From: Neopestalotiopsis rosae | Taxonomy: Eukaryota; Ascomycota; Sordariomycetes; Amphisphaeriales; Sporocadaceae | Direction: 5' to 3' | Assembly: GCA_023078685.1 (NCBI GenBank) | Contig: JALGAS010000011.1 | Coordinates: 868,001-932,000, forward strand | Length of the DNA: 64,000 nt | Shown here: one piece after another, positions 1-11,183 of the stretch | Numbering within the stretch: position 1 is the first letter of the stretch | Layout: each line of letters starts with the position of its first letter | The notes under the pieces: model-generated | Seen by the model: the letters and a program-made list of their open reading frames with translations, nothing else | Database searches by the model: none | What the model was told of the DNA's origin: nothing | Position numbers and translations under genes: made by a program

Positions 1-203
1 ATACGGGGACACGCATTGGGGGATGCGCCATGCCCATGATCTGTTACGTGGAGGAGTATGTGGACGACGACGGATACTTGGATGCCAACAGAATTTCCGA
101 ACCCCTGAGAAGCCATTACTTGGCGTTGCGCGAGGGACAGAAGCCAGTCTACCAGTGGACGAGAGATTTGAGACAGTCTCTCGGGATGCAACATGTTGAT
201 TGA
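1..203 (+). CDS. 3' end of an unidentified gene (partial)
   Basis: An open frame beginning at base 3 runs to a TGA at 201-203 and gives about 66 residues cut off by the left edge. The tail is acidic then basic (VEEYVDDDGYLD ... VYQWTRDLRQSLGM) and looks like a real protein C-terminus. A second frame is also open until just before this stop but its translation is Arg/Cys-rich and less protein-like. I recognise no family and see no catalytic motif, so no function is given. Its relation to the cluster that starts at 1236 is unknown. Confidence 0.4.
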   Translation, partial: TGTRIGGCAMPMICYVEEYVDDDGYLDANRISEPLRSHYLALREGQKPVYQWTRDLRQSLGMQHVD

Positions 204-980
204 GACAATGCCAAATTTAACATAGCTCATTGGTGGCTTCGTATCTATTATGCCTTCTTTGATGCCACTTGCTATTTCGTCAATTGCCGTATGAATTCTG
301 TCCACGACAGGAATATAGAGACGGTCACTTCTCGATTTGCCCACTGCAATGGTCTACGAAGTACAAATGTTCCCCATTGTTCCGTTCGAGTCTCTAGGTA
401 AAATCGCAACAAGTGTCTCTAGAGGGGGGAGGGGGAAAGCGCTGTATGTGACTTGCTTATGATATAGACTTCAGATTTTCGGTAGAAAACATAATCACCA
501 ACAGAAAACGTTAGACAGGGCCAATTCCGTTGTTGGGGATCGGCGGAAATGCAGCTTATGCTCGCTGTCTGACAGGGCCCTTTGCGATTCTTTGTTGCAA
601 GTTTCAGCAATAAAGTTATCTTTTTGCAAATGTAGTCGATATGAGACTGACCGTAAAGCAGCAAACAGAATGCGTTAGGACGAAAGGTATGATATATACG
701 TGCTTGGGTCGCAATCGACCTCCGCTATTGGGATACGAGGTGATCGGTACCACTGCAAGAGTTTTCTCCTTTTTCTTTGGCTGGCTCTTGATTAACGCGA
801 TATTTTCGATCGGGTGGCGTCCTTGTATTCCGAGCGAACTTTGGTATAGCGGAAGAGAAGTGCTACGTATTTCTATTAATAATAGATCGCACGAAGATTT
901 CTGAGAAGTGTGTATAGAAAATCGCCAGAATGATGCTAGCCACGATCATATACGTTAAAAAGAAAGTGTAAATGCAACCA
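204..980. other. Intergenic, no supported gene
   Basis: Short open frames occur on both strands but none has fungal intron signals or family resemblance. It holds the 3' flank of the left-edge gene and the upstream flank of the tRNA gene. Confidence 0.6.
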
Positions 981-1051
981 GCACTAGTGGTTTAGTGGTA
1001 AAATCCATCGTTGCCATCGATGGGCCCCGCGTTCGATTCGCGGCTAGTGCA
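981..1051 (+). tRNA. tRNA-Gly, anticodon GCC
   Basis: A complete cloverleaf of 71 nt without intron. The acceptor arm GCACTAG (981-987) pairs with CTAGTGC (1044-1050), followed by discriminator A. The anticodon stem CATCG (1006-1010) pairs with CGATG (1018-1022), and the loop TTGCCAT holds anticodon GCC at 1013-1015. The T arm is CCGCG-TTCGATT-CGCGG. The D-arm segment GGTTTAGTGGTA is the internal A box and GTTCGATTC the B box for RNA polymerase III. A T-run at 1084-1087 is a plausible terminator. Confidence 0.97.
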
Positions 1052-1059
1052 AAATTCAG

Positions 1060-1080
1060 CAGAGCATTCTGAATGCTCTG
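1060..1080. repeat. Perfect 10-bp inverted repeat just 3' of the tRNA
   Basis: CAGAGCATTC at 1060-1069 and GAATGCTCTG at 1071-1080 are perfect reverse complements around one T. It lies 8 bases past the tRNA end and just before the first T-run, so it would form a hairpin in a read-through tRNA trailer. Function unknown. Confidence 0.75.
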
Positions 1081-1105
1081 AACTTTTCCTTTATATACTA
1101 AGAAG

Positions 1106-1171
1106 AACATTTTTTTTCTTCTTTTGTCTTTCTCAGATAATGTTCTTTTTCTTCTTTTGTCTTTCTCAGAT
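1106..1171. repeat. Two-copy 33-nt pyrimidine-rich tandem repeat
   Basis: Two adjacent 33-nt units (1106-1138 and 1139-1171) end identically in GTCTTTCTCAGAT and differ by a few bases near the start. They fill the gap between the tRNA and the 3' end of the regulator gene on the other strand. This is probably simple sequence duplication. Confidence 0.7.
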
Positions 1172-1235
1172 ATTACTTCGTCCCTATTATTTTTCTCTGA
1201 CAAGCCCTCTCCCCACCTGCCCCCCTCTATAAGTA

Positions 1236-3882
1236 TCATCCCGATAAAACAAAGTTCTCAGTATTGTCAAAGACGTCCAAGCATTGGTTCCAGTCAAATG
1301 TCATATCTGACATCTCTGCATTATTCATCATTTGGAAAGGCAACGTTTCGACAAGTTCGCCAATGACCGGCTCTAGAAATCGCGCGTTGGAATCAATACC
1401 AGGATTGTCTGCGCGCGCGGCGAGGGTTGTGTTTCCGGACTCGTTTGCTATTTCCAAAACATCAGTTCAACAAAAGAAAAATCGGAACCGCCATGAGTAA
1501 GACATATCATACCCGTAAAGTTTGGCATAATCCGATCGTGAAGTCGCCTCAGCAGCTCCAAAGATCGGCGAACAGATATACTATTGCCAGACAAATGGTC
1601 GAGGACTGCCTCGCAGTACTGCCAATGTTCTTGAATAACGGAACGATCAAAGCAATCCCTCAACTCTGGATATAGTTGGTTCAAGATGAGAACGAGTCCA
1701 GAAGTACAGGCATCTTGGAGGATTGTCGTCAGTCAAGGTATTTACTAGATGATGCCAGAGGAAATTTGAGAGCACCCACAAAGAGCATCCCACCACCACT
1801 CAGTCACAACCTTGCGATGAGTCTGGTGAACCACTTGGATGAGGTCAATGGAAGACTGAACGCAATTCTTGGCACATTGCAATACGAAGGATTTATAGAG
1901 CGATGTGGGCATTGGACCCTGCTTATTACTGAGTTCTGTCGTTAGTATCAAGACAGCATCTTGCTTGGCGGGGCTTGTCGAACCTGGACTGAAACTGCGT
2001 AAATACCGGCCGCCATAGCAGGATTCGCAAGTAGAGGAATCTTCAAGAGATATAAGTCAAGTTGTTCAAAATAGACGTGAGGATGGAGAACATCACCTTC
2101 TGTGCAGGACCAGTCGTTGCGTCTCGGTCGTTGCTCTCATTGTAGGTGAGACTTGCGTGAGGTCCATTGGCCGTTGCCATGACAGGATTGGAGGCACAGA
2201 GTCCTCGTATACAAGCAGTCTTCGCTCTAATTGGAGTATAGCAGTTGGATCATCGGCATACCGACCTGGTGGTGTCGGCTCACTCATCGGGCCGTTATTG
2301 CCGCCTTGATAGACTTGCCCCAAAATGTCTTTGAGAAGATGACACAGGCGATAATACTCAACAAAGAATATCATTTTGAGTCGCTTCTGTTCTTGGGTAG
2401 ATGTGAAAGCCTCGGCGCTGGTTTCAGGACAGCTCACCGTGGCTGGGTGCTCTGGTAGGTGAGTCGTCATTGCAGGGCGGCCAAGCGTCATGCTTACAGT
2501 CCTATACGTACGCATCAGCTTTCAGAAAATCTCTTTCTTAAACCATGATTGACAATGAGCGAAGGCAAATTCGACTCTATAAGAATCCTGGGCAGCTTAC
2601 ATGTCGAGGATGACACAACTCTGCCAAGTTCGCCGGCTGATTTCCGTCTCCAGCTGGCTTTCTCCTCGGCGGGGCTTATATGTGTGCAGGCCCAGACCCT
2701 GGGCGACGCGGCAGGCTATACCGATCGCGTACCAACAACGACTTGGAAACGGTGTACTCTGCAGGAAAACTGTCACTAGCAACATGACTTGAGCCAGTCC
2801 AATATTGTTGATATCCAGCATGTCAAGACCAATGAAGGATTTGGCCCTGAGAAAGAAGGTCCTCGCGGCAGCCTCTTTCTCAGCCGGTGGAATATCCGAA
2901 AACGAGACGCCGATAGCAAATATGATATTCAAGGCACACTGAAATAGCATTGTATGAGCGCCGCCATCCGGAGGGCTACCGAGGCCAACATCGGGAAACC
3001 TTTCCGATGCGTTGTTTCTCTCCCCTTGTGCCTCCCAAAGATGCCGGTAGGCGTCTTCAAAGGCTGGCTTATGGAATACAGGATAAAGATAGTAGACCTT
3101 TTCCCAGAAGCGATTGAGTAGGTGGTCTGCAAGTGATCGCGGGGGAAGACTGTAGTTGTCAGAATACGCTCGACCCATAAAACCCTGACTTCGCGCTGTT
3201 GTTTGCGCCCGGCCATGGCGGATCGAAGTTTCTAGCGGCGAAGAAATTGTGCCATGTGGTGAGTATGCCGAGCCATTGGCGGACTCTACGGCTTGTCTCA
3301 TGAATGAAGCAGCTGAGGAGCTACCGTAGAAATGGTCTGAATCTTCAACTACCCCCGAGATGTCTCCATCATGGTCGAGGGTGCCCATAGCGGTGACTCC
3401 GGTTTGCAAGCCAGCGGGCACAGACTCTAAAGATTCAGGCGAGATAATCTCGGCGGTACGATGTTGGACTGAGCGGTATGATTCCGTGACCGTATCTGCA
3501 ATAGGACTTGGTGGATCGCGGAAGCTACCCGTTTCAGCGGCTCTGGACAATGCCGGATTTGCTGGATTTGCCGCCGGCGAGCCCCCGATTCCATTCTGCT
3601 CTATAGTCTGCTCTAGAGAGCGGATCCGGTCATGTAGAGATTGGATATAACTATACAAAGATATAAGCTCCACGTAGCGCAATGCTGAAGGTCGTCCGAT
3701 TCTTACGTGTCTCTGTTGGCAGTGCGTGCATTCTCAATTGTGTAGACACACTGAGAGATGTCGAAACCTCGCCGTTGACAGGCCTGACAGACAGGCATAC
3801 TGCCATCGCATTTTGTTCTACGATTTCGACAAGATTGACAGGCTAATGGCGTCTTGCGACGCGGTTGACGCTTTTCGGACAT
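1236..3882 (-). CDS. Zn(II)2Cys6 fungal transcription factor, probable regulator of cluster A
   Basis: A predicted 749-residue nuclear transcription factor with seven exons (introns 3651-3706, 2502-2600, 2041-2096, 1929-1983, 1714-1779, 1448-1512). Exon lengths sum to 2250. Residues 15-45 form a zinc cluster with spacing CX2CX6CX6CX2CX9C, followed by a linker and a coiled-coil segment (YIQSLHDRIRSLEQ) suited to homodimer binding. The middle is a fungal-specific transcription factor domain (HLLNRFWEKVYYLYPVFHKP, then WYAIGIACRVAQGLGLH). The C-terminal helix block WWWDALYACTSGLVLIL is also typical. The intron at 1929-1983 has a TACTAAC branch site. It is divergent from the amidohydrolase across a promoter with two CGG-N7-CCG palindromes, so autoregulation and control of cluster A is my inference. 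The specific regulator name is unknown. Confidence 0.92.
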
Positions 3883-4606
3883 GGCCTGTCGTGAGTCTCA
3901 TTCATCTGTCGCTATAAACTCCAGGAACGGTCCTTGCCAATGCTGCTGAGACTTCAATATTATCAATCTACGTGAGTAGATACCTACTGACATAGGCAGT
4001 GTATTGTTTGACAAATCGAACCTTCTACGCAATGCTTGGGCGATTTCCTGACCATGAGGGACGGCCCAGAGTCCATGAAACTGATTGTTAGCTGGCAAGC
4101 ACTCTGACGCTCATGATGGGTGGGGCCGTTTTGGTGGGATCAACGGATCAACGGGATGTTCCCGAGCTCCCCTAGAGAGCCTATTCCTGGTGGCCGTACA
4201 TGGTTGCAATTCTTGGCGATGTACCGGAAACATCCCGTAAACGATTTCAATGGTTGAATTTTCTGTCATGACATAGCCGCCAATTGCCGACCGTATCTCA
4301 GTCAAGGAAGAAGAATTAGTGAACCACAATCTGCTTCAGACAGGTCCTGGGGAGTTTATTTGCTAGGCGCATGTCTCATCGGTAGGTTAGCTCTTATACA
4401 AGACGTTCCAAAACGTCATCCATCCACTTGCCTGCTGATTAACCTCATTTACGGACCAAAATATGGATATATTTAACACGGTGCTGAGCTTTATCGTAAA
4501 TCCCCCTCCAAACAGCCCTTACATACATACACTTACACCAAACTCCCGTCTTGGCGCAACCGTCTCCTTGGCATCCGATTAACCACATCTCTTCTTATTG
4601 CAGATC
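3883..4606. promoter_or_regulatory. Divergent promoter (regulator/amidohydrolase) with two CGG-N7-CCG sites
   Basis: This 724-bp gap separates two divergently transcribed genes. It contains palindromes CGGGATGTTCCCG at 4152-4164 and CGGAAACATCCCG at 4225-4237. Both match the inner pattern CGGRWNNNWYCCG shared with the other three promoters of the cluster. Paired CGG triplets facing each other are the usual target of dimeric Zn(II)2Cys6 proteins. An AT-rich TATATTTAA lies about 140 bp before the amidohydrolase start. Binding is inferred. Confidence 0.7.
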
Positions 4607-5876
4607 ATGATTCTCGAGCACGTAGCTGGGGGCGCTGCCCGCTTGCTTTCCAGAAATGCCAGTGCTTCTCGCATTGATACCCAGTAATGACCTCGTATCC
4701 TACCCCAACGTGTCGCTGATAATTCTAATCAATTTTAACAGTATTCATGTACTGACGCCGAGTTACCTCAAAGCCCTGGATGAAAGCGGTGGGGACCCCT
4801 CGGGCTGGGCGACCCCAAGCTGGACGCTGGAGGAATGCGTGCGCTTCAGTGACACGATTGGTGCATCATTCTCTGTGCTGTCCGTTACAGCTCCAGGACC
4901 TGCAATCTTGGGGCCTACAAAGGAAGGAAGACATCTTGCACGGGCACTTAATGACGAGGTCTCGGCCATTTGCGAACAACGACCGGGGAGATTTGGATTC
5001 TTTGCCAGCCTTCCCGACTTCAACGATGTTGAAGGGACCATTTCAGAGATCAAACATGTCTTTGAGACTGAAAGAAAGGCCAATGGAGTGGTCATCATGT
5101 CTTCCTACGGCGAAAGGCTGGCTGGCGACGATGCATTCAGGCCTATATGGGATGAGTTGAACAAGCACTCGGCGCTCGTCTTTCTCCATCCCAGCCATTT
5201 ACAAATCAAACCCGAGAAGATTGGCAATTTTCTTCCCCAACCAGCCATCGATTATCCTCTCGCAACCACGCGCGCGGCCATGTCTCTGCTCGTTTCAGGC
5301 ATCATGACGGAATGTACTGAAATCGATGTCATTTTGAGCCACGCTGGCGGGGCGTTTCCGATGCTCGCACAGCGCGGTATAGGCTGTCTTGCTAGTCCTG
5401 CCATTGCAGCGCATTCCAAGGTAAACATGATTCAAGTGTATGTGCACTCAAGCATGAATACTCTAGTGTCATCAAGTGCTAACATGGTAATGTCCAGAAA
5501 GTTGGCAGCGGATCGCTTTTGGTATGATCTGGCACTCTCGACTGGCGAAGCACAGCTCAAAGCTCTTCTGGCCACCGCCCCATCGTCAAACATTATCTAC
5601 GGAAGTGATTTTCCGTACGCGCCAAAGCTAGGTATCTATGGCGGCTTATTGCAGTATAGCAATTTCATCCGTAGCGCTGAAGGCAAGAAGATTGGACCGC
5701 AACAACTGAACGCTAATGCTACCCGCCTACTGCAAAAACACGCCTCCGAGAACACTTTTCTGCCCGAAGAGCGTGAGAAAGGAGCACCGAAGTATGAGCC
5801 AGAATTTGGGCTAGAGGAAAATGACGATGCGAAGAAGGCTAGGGAGCAACTAGAAGAACACCACCGGGATCACTGA
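4607..5876 (+). CDS. ACMSD / 6-MSA-decarboxylase-type amidohydrolase
   Basis: A predicted 383-residue metal-dependent amidohydrolase-2 family protein, related to ACMSD and fungal 6-methylsalicylate decarboxylases. These enzymes remove CO2 from aromatic or alpha,beta-unsaturated acids using one Zn. The N-terminal metal motif IDTHIH (His26, His28) appears only after splicing intron 4684-4741. Further ligands are expected in FLHPSH, LSHAGG and GSDFPYAP (Asp). Exon sum is 1152. The second intron is ambiguous: 5438-5497 (GTATGT donor, GCTAAC branch, CCAG acceptor) is preferred over 5421-5501. Both are multiples of three and free of stops, so retention would lengthen the protein. The start ATG follows TTGCAG, so an upstream noncoding exon is possible. 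It pairs divergently with the regulator. The substrate is unknown. Confidence 0.9.
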
Positions 5877-6303
5877 GGGGTTGCAAGTATGTTCTCGGGT
5901 GCATCCCGTCCACTAAGAGTCAAGTAGCCATAGGTTCAAAGGTAGTTTATTCGTACAAGCTCCAGGGCAGCAGTTCAAGAACAAGCCTTTGCATTAGATT
6001 CATAATCACATTCTCTGTGAAGATATGGCCAAAATTTGTTCTCATTGCTGTCTAATTATTCATCATTGAGCTTACGCGTTGCGCTGGTGGCTCATCCTAT
6101 ACTTCGACTGGTAACTGCATCGGGATGGTTCCGGCTCCACCAGAGAGATTGTGCTTACACTCGTAAACGTTCCGCAGCTTATGAATACACCTGACGTGAA
6201 CTGGATAAATTGTCATTCTTAGAGACTGTGGTGTCAAAGGAATTCATTTCAAACCATCTCTGTTTTTGCTGTCGTAGACACCTGAATTGTATCAATTGAC
6301 AAG
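5877..6303. promoter_or_regulatory. P450 promoter with two CGG-N7-CCG sites
   Basis: This gap holds the 3' flank of the amidohydrolase and the P450 promoter. CGGGTGCATCCCG lies at 5896-5908 and CGGGATGGTTCCG at 6121-6133, about 400 and 175 bp before the P450 ATG. Both fit CGGRWNNNWYCCG. Confidence 0.7.
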
Positions 6304-8078
6304 ATGCTGGCATTTCTGATAAAGCACGCTATCGCTCTACATGGACAGTATCCCAACCTTGTTTTCCTCCTTGGGGTATCGATTTTACTTTCAGCTATAT
6401 TCTCCCTCGTAAAGTATATATTCAGGCCCATTGGAACTAGGAGAGGGCGCAATGGCCAAAAGCCACGTCTGCCTCCGGGCCCGAAGGGCGTCCCAATTAT
6501 GGGGAATCTAGGAGCTATGAGGGGCGTTCGCAACGATCCTGATCACAAAATTGTAAGTATGATCACTACATGAGCCTTTCCAGGTAAATGAAAAACGATA
6601 CTGATACCAAATCTCTGCAGCTGAGAAACATGCCAACACAGTATGGAGAGATGACGACCCTTCATCTGGGTCAAAAGACTTGGGTTTTCCTCAACAGCAA
6701 CCGCGTGGTCTCGGAAATCATTGCAAAGAAAAGCAGTATCACAAACACAAGATCTCCCATGCCAATCTCCAGCGGCATTGTGAGCCATGACCGAAGATCT
6801 CTCATCCTGCCTCAAGAGACTTGGACCGAGCGACGTCGCGTCATGCACAGTCTCTTGAGCGGAACAGCGCTCAAGCAATACGGTGCCTGGCAGGAAGAGG
6901 AGAGCGCACAGATGATGGCAGAATACGTTGTCAAGCCCGAAAAGTGGTATAAGCACCACTATCGCTACGCCAACTCGGTTGTACACCGCATCGCTCTTGG
7001 CGATCGGCTGGTCAAGTCGACTAAGGAGCTGAGCGACCTACAAAACTGTGTCACCTTCTTCGTTGGAAGCATTGGTTCAAGCTTGGTGGACTGGTTCCCT
7101 GACATCGTCAAATTGCCCAAGTTCCTTCACTTCTGGGCTCCTCAATGGGAGAAATTGGGTCAATGGAACTACGACGTATATAATTCGTGGTACGAGCCTG
7201 CACGCAAGCAGGTCGAGGCCGGTACCGCGCCTCCATCCTTCCTTCGCGACACACTCCTGCACCCCGACACCAAGTACAAGGGCGACGACGAGGACTCCAT
7301 GTACGTTGCTATGCAGCTCATCGAAGCCGGCAGCGATACCACGCGCGAAGCTCTCAACATCATGGTAATGGCGGCCCTCGAATATCCAGAACCCTTTCGT
7401 AAGGCCCGGGCCGAGGTCGATCAAGTCTGCGGCGCTGGCCCCGACGCCAGACTGCCACAACTAGAGGATATGGAGGCGCTGCGATACATTTGCGCCATGG
7501 CCAAGGAGATTCTGCGGTGGCGACCCATTTTCATTCTCACTCCCGACCACACTTTGAGCGCCGACCTCGAGTTTGAGGGTTATTTTTTCCCTGCCGGTAC
7601 TGGATTTGTCATCAACGAGGTGGCTGTCTGTAACGAGTGTGAAGATCCCGACGTTTTCAAGCCTGAGCGGTGGATGGATGGCCACGAGACTGATATCGCC
7701 CATGGTCTGTGGCAATTTGGGGGTGGCCGACGGATCTGCGTTGGTTATCGCTTGGCACAGAGAAGTTTATTCATCAACATTGCCCGCCTAGTGCAGTGCA
7801 TTGACTTTGAGGCGGTGAGTTTGATTTCTGATGGCAAGAGCATTGATAGGTAACGTCTGCTAACTCCTGGACAGAATGGGAAATATGATTCGCGCTTGCT
7901 TAATCATGACGCCATTCATGAGCCCTTTCCTGTCAAGCCTCGAGTTCGAAGTGAAGAATATGAGAAACTGATCGTCGAAGAAGCCACAAGGTTGGAGGTT
8001 CTTGAAGACGCCAAGGCAGTCAGAGACAGTGATGATTCTCAACACAACGAGGATTTCACACATTTGATCAAAAGATGA
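6304..8078 (+). CDS. Cytochrome P450 monooxygenase
   Basis: A predicted 548-residue microsomal P450 with introns 6553-6620 and 7815-7874; exons sum to 1647. It has an N-terminal membrane anchor at about residues 16-40, a proline hinge LPPGPKGVP, the I-helix oxygen-binding motif AGSDTT, ExxR as EILR, PERW, and the heme-binding loop FGGGRRICVG with the thiolate ligand Cys456. It would hydroxylate or oxidise a small hydrophobic substrate with a P450 reductase at the ER. The general type resembles fungal P450s that act on decarboxylated phenols and polyketides, but I cannot assign a CYP family. The neighbouring decarboxylase and Baeyer-Villiger enzyme suggest an aromatic or ketone substrate (inference). 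Confidence 0.95.
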
Positions 8079-8529
8079 TTCCATGAGTCACTGAGTCACA
8101 AAGGCCCTGAAGAACATTTGGTCGAGTTTTGAAGTTCGATGAATTAGGTATATAATCTACAATTTTATACGATATATATATGCCCACGCGAATACGCGAT
8201 CTGCTGCTCCGCCGGAGGCAAACATGTAAAGTAGCACTGAATATTATAATCATGTTTCTCGTGTCTAGGAGAGATATGCGTTTTATGATCTACTATAATA
8301 CAATCTCTTGACTGGATTTCATGAATGTCAGATATTTTACGAAGGTAGTAGACATAGGTAAATGGAAATAGCAGCTAAAACCTCTCGGTGCAATCCATTG
8401 CCCGGACATTCAGCAAAGATAATGTACGCACCCAGCGGTTCAACCTTGATCCCCTACACTCCCACCACATTACAGATTTTCTTCTTGGCTGCAATCTTGT
8501 ACTTGTGAGATTTGTGCACCAAAATTCGC
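8079..8529. other. Convergent intergenic gap, AT-rich
   Basis: This stretch lies between the 3' ends of the P450 (+) and the Baeyer-Villiger gene (-). It is AT-rich with short TATA-like runs, as expected for 3' untranslated regions. I see no gene or repeat. Confidence 0.7.
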
Positions 8530-10319
8530 CTAGGAAAATACTGTCTGCACATGTTTTGCTGCAACCTCATAGTCAAAGTTCCGATCCCAAAGCCACCAAA
8601 CCACTGCACCCATGATCCCCAAAGCCGCAATACCAATGTACCCTGACCCTGCTTGCCTTGGCGAAATTTCACCCTAATTGAATGTCAGACTCGATACAAA
8701 TCCACGTTGGCCGCCGAGTTGCCTCAGCACTTACAGTATAACGCCAATCAGACCACGTTGGGAACCGACTCCTGAACCAAAAGTAACTCTGGGTCCAAGG
8801 GTAGCTCATGGCGTTCCAGGCTTTGCCTCCGTCGGATCTGATATACCAGCTCTGACACCCCGAGTTCCAGACAGTCTTTCGAAGGTCTTTTTGGAGTCTT
8901 TCCGTGTAGTCAGCTTCGGCCTGTGGTTTGAGATCCACCACGCTAGCTTCCCCATCCAAGACGGGCTTGATGACGCGCAAAGCAAAGTTGATCGAATTCT
9001 CGGCCGCCATGAGAGCAGAGGTATGACCCGTAGCGGCATTTGGACCCAGGAGGATGAAGAAGTTGGGGAAACCACTCAATACCGAAGAGTTATAGGACGT
9101 CGGACCACCCATGTCGTGCCAATGCTCGCCCACCGTCTTGCCTCCACGTCCCTTGATGTCCATTTGGTCAAGAAAGTGGTTCGTGACGAATCCGTTGGCC
9201 AGAACGATCACATCAGCCTCAATCAGACCGTCTTCGGTTTGTATCCCTTCTGCAACAATTTCCAATGCAGGGCTATTGGTCAGTGTCAGATTCTCCTCCG
9301 AAAGACTGTCTAGATAGCCAGAGTCGAAGATGCGTCGCTTGCAACCGTACTCAAAGTCGGGAATGAGGATATCGTGATATTTTGGAGGAGCTTTGTTGCG
9401 CATATATGCCTCGCTTACAGCACGCCTCTTCTGTCGGTATTTTCCGGCGGCTTTGATCATTGGGAGTCCTTGCAGTTCCCTTTCGGCAAGAAGGAAGACT
9501 ACAAAACGAAACAATTGCATGGTGCCGGGGATCCATCGAAGGATGAAGCGAGTCCAGTCTGGGATGGAGGCGTCGATGGGAGGAAGAATCCAGTGTTTGG
9601 CGCGAACAATCTGCGTGGTATGCGCCGTCTTCTTAACAATATTGGGTACGATTTGGGCGGCGGTACAGCCATTACCAATGACCACGACCTGCTTCCCTGT
9701 GAGATCGACGTCCTTTGGCCAACGTCCTGAGTGAAATATGCGGCCAACAAATTTATCCTTTCCGGGTATGTCAATCTCACGGGGAGTGACAAGCTGTCCC
9801 GAGGCCGAGAATAGGAATTGTGATTCGTGGTAGGATATTTCCTTCGTGCTGTAGTCGAATATCCGAATCCTCCAGGCGCTTCGCTCTTCAATCCATTCAC
9901 ACGCTTCGACATTGACACTGAATCTCATTTTGGATACGAGCTCATACTTGGTCGCGACATGCACCAGATAAGTTTTCAGCTCGGTGTTGCTGGGTAATAT
10001 GCGTGTCCAATTTGGGTTGGGCTCAAACGAGAAGCTGTATAATACACTGGGAACATCGCACGCACAACCTTCATTATAGGAGACACTTGATTAGAACATA
10101 CACTCCACTTTTATTTGCAAATTCGAGCTTTTCTCTTGACTTGCCTGGGTATTGATTGATGTGCCATGTGCCCCCCAGTCCGCTATGACGCTCAAAGAAC
10201 TGGATATCTGTGATTCCGTACCATCGCTTCAGAGTCGCGCCCAAGCCGATTGCTGAAAAGCCAGTACCGACGCAGGCGAACTTGCTGAATGTGGTGTTTT
10301 TTGCAGTCTCTGGGTCCAT
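8530..10319 (-). CDS. Type I Baeyer-Villiger flavin monooxygenase
   Basis: A predicted 550-residue FAD/NADPH monooxygenase that inserts oxygen next to a ketone to give an ester or lactone. The FAD site GTGFSAIG is at residues 18-25, followed by YPGCACDVPS, a family hallmark. The Baeyer-Villiger fingerprint FxGxxxHxxxWP matches exactly at 165-176 (FVGRIFHSGRWP). The NADPH Rossmann motif VVVIGNGCTAA follows. After the last intron the C-terminus ends in a hydrophobic helix (GYIGIAALGIMGAVVWWLW), a possible membrane tail. Introns are 8674-8734 and 10069-10144; exons sum to 1653. The 10069-10144 intron has a GC donor (CAG|GCAAGT), needed to restore YPGC. The start is the ATG at 10319, since the frame further upstream is stopped. 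An ester product would suit the nearby alpha/beta hydrolase. Confidence 0.95.
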
Positions 10320-11183
10320 ATTGACGATCTCGGATTGGTTTTGAGACACTCATGGACTGGATAGAGAACAAACCCGGATATGTAGGTTATGACTATTTAT
10401 CTCAGCGTCATACCTTCTGTGCTTAATATCTGTAGATCCCACCATGAACCGAGGCAACTACCAAAAGAGGTCCGCGACTTCCTTGGACACCAATAGGACA
10501 CTTCGGTCCTCGGTCTTAAATCTTCGGTCTTCAATCTCGGATCGCAACCGACGGGCGGGTCGTTTCCGGGAATGTCAATCTGAGTTGGCAGGCTCACCTG
10601 TCTACTCCACAGAGGCGCCTAGGTATGCAATTGCAGAAGTCAATCTGTTCTAGTAGAGGCATCTAGTCACAGGTCATTCCTCAGCTCTGGAGATGACGAG
10701 GTCATTTCAGCATCTGTGACTTGGCTGCTATTGAGCTATCCAAACGAATGGAGGTGGTGCCGCATGTCCCCTTGATTCACCAGAGGAAATGACCCCCAAC
10801 CCCCAAATGGTGCAATCAGACGTTGGTATGTTTAACGGAAACTTTCCTTTCTCCAAGAAGAAAACTTTTTACATGCTCATGCAAACTCATATTTTCTTTT
10901 ACGCTGCACCATGGATTGCGATAAACGGGATAAGGGACATTTTGAGTGCACATCAATATATAGCATAACCTATCTGAGTAAATCTCTCCGGATGTGTTAC
11001 ATAGATACGACAAGAAATGCATTATTTGAGAAGGAGAGCTACAACTCCAAGAAATTAGTGCGCAGCTAGGCCTCCAGTTTCTAAATTGACTTTCTGTCGA
11101 CCCTTGAAATCGACGCGTAAGTCCTGGGACGATTCCCTCAAGACTCTGAATAGCCATTCGGGTAACGATTTCTGCAAGAGCAG
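10320..11183. promoter_or_regulatory. Baeyer-Villiger gene promoter with two adjacent CGG-N7-CCG sites
   Basis: CGGATCGCAACCG at 10538-10550 and CGGGTCGTTTCCG at 10556-10568 sit almost back to back, about 220-250 bp before the ATG on the minus strand. The second fits CGGRWNNNWYCCG; the first has A in place of Y. Spaced CGGTC repeats occur just left of them (about 10504-10530). The part from about 10650 to the dehydrogenase 3' end shows no gene. Confidence 0.7.

Noticed and set aside
4607..8078. Reading cluster A as a patulin- or yanuthone-type pathway because of the 6-MSA-decarboxylase-like gene and P450
   Set aside because: No PKS is present in or near the cluster within the window, and a Baeyer-Villiger enzyme is not expected in those pathways.
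10397..10653. Small frames in the Baeyer-Villiger promoter
   Set aside because: They cover the CGG-N7-CCG sites and have no protein support; the region is better explained as regulatory.
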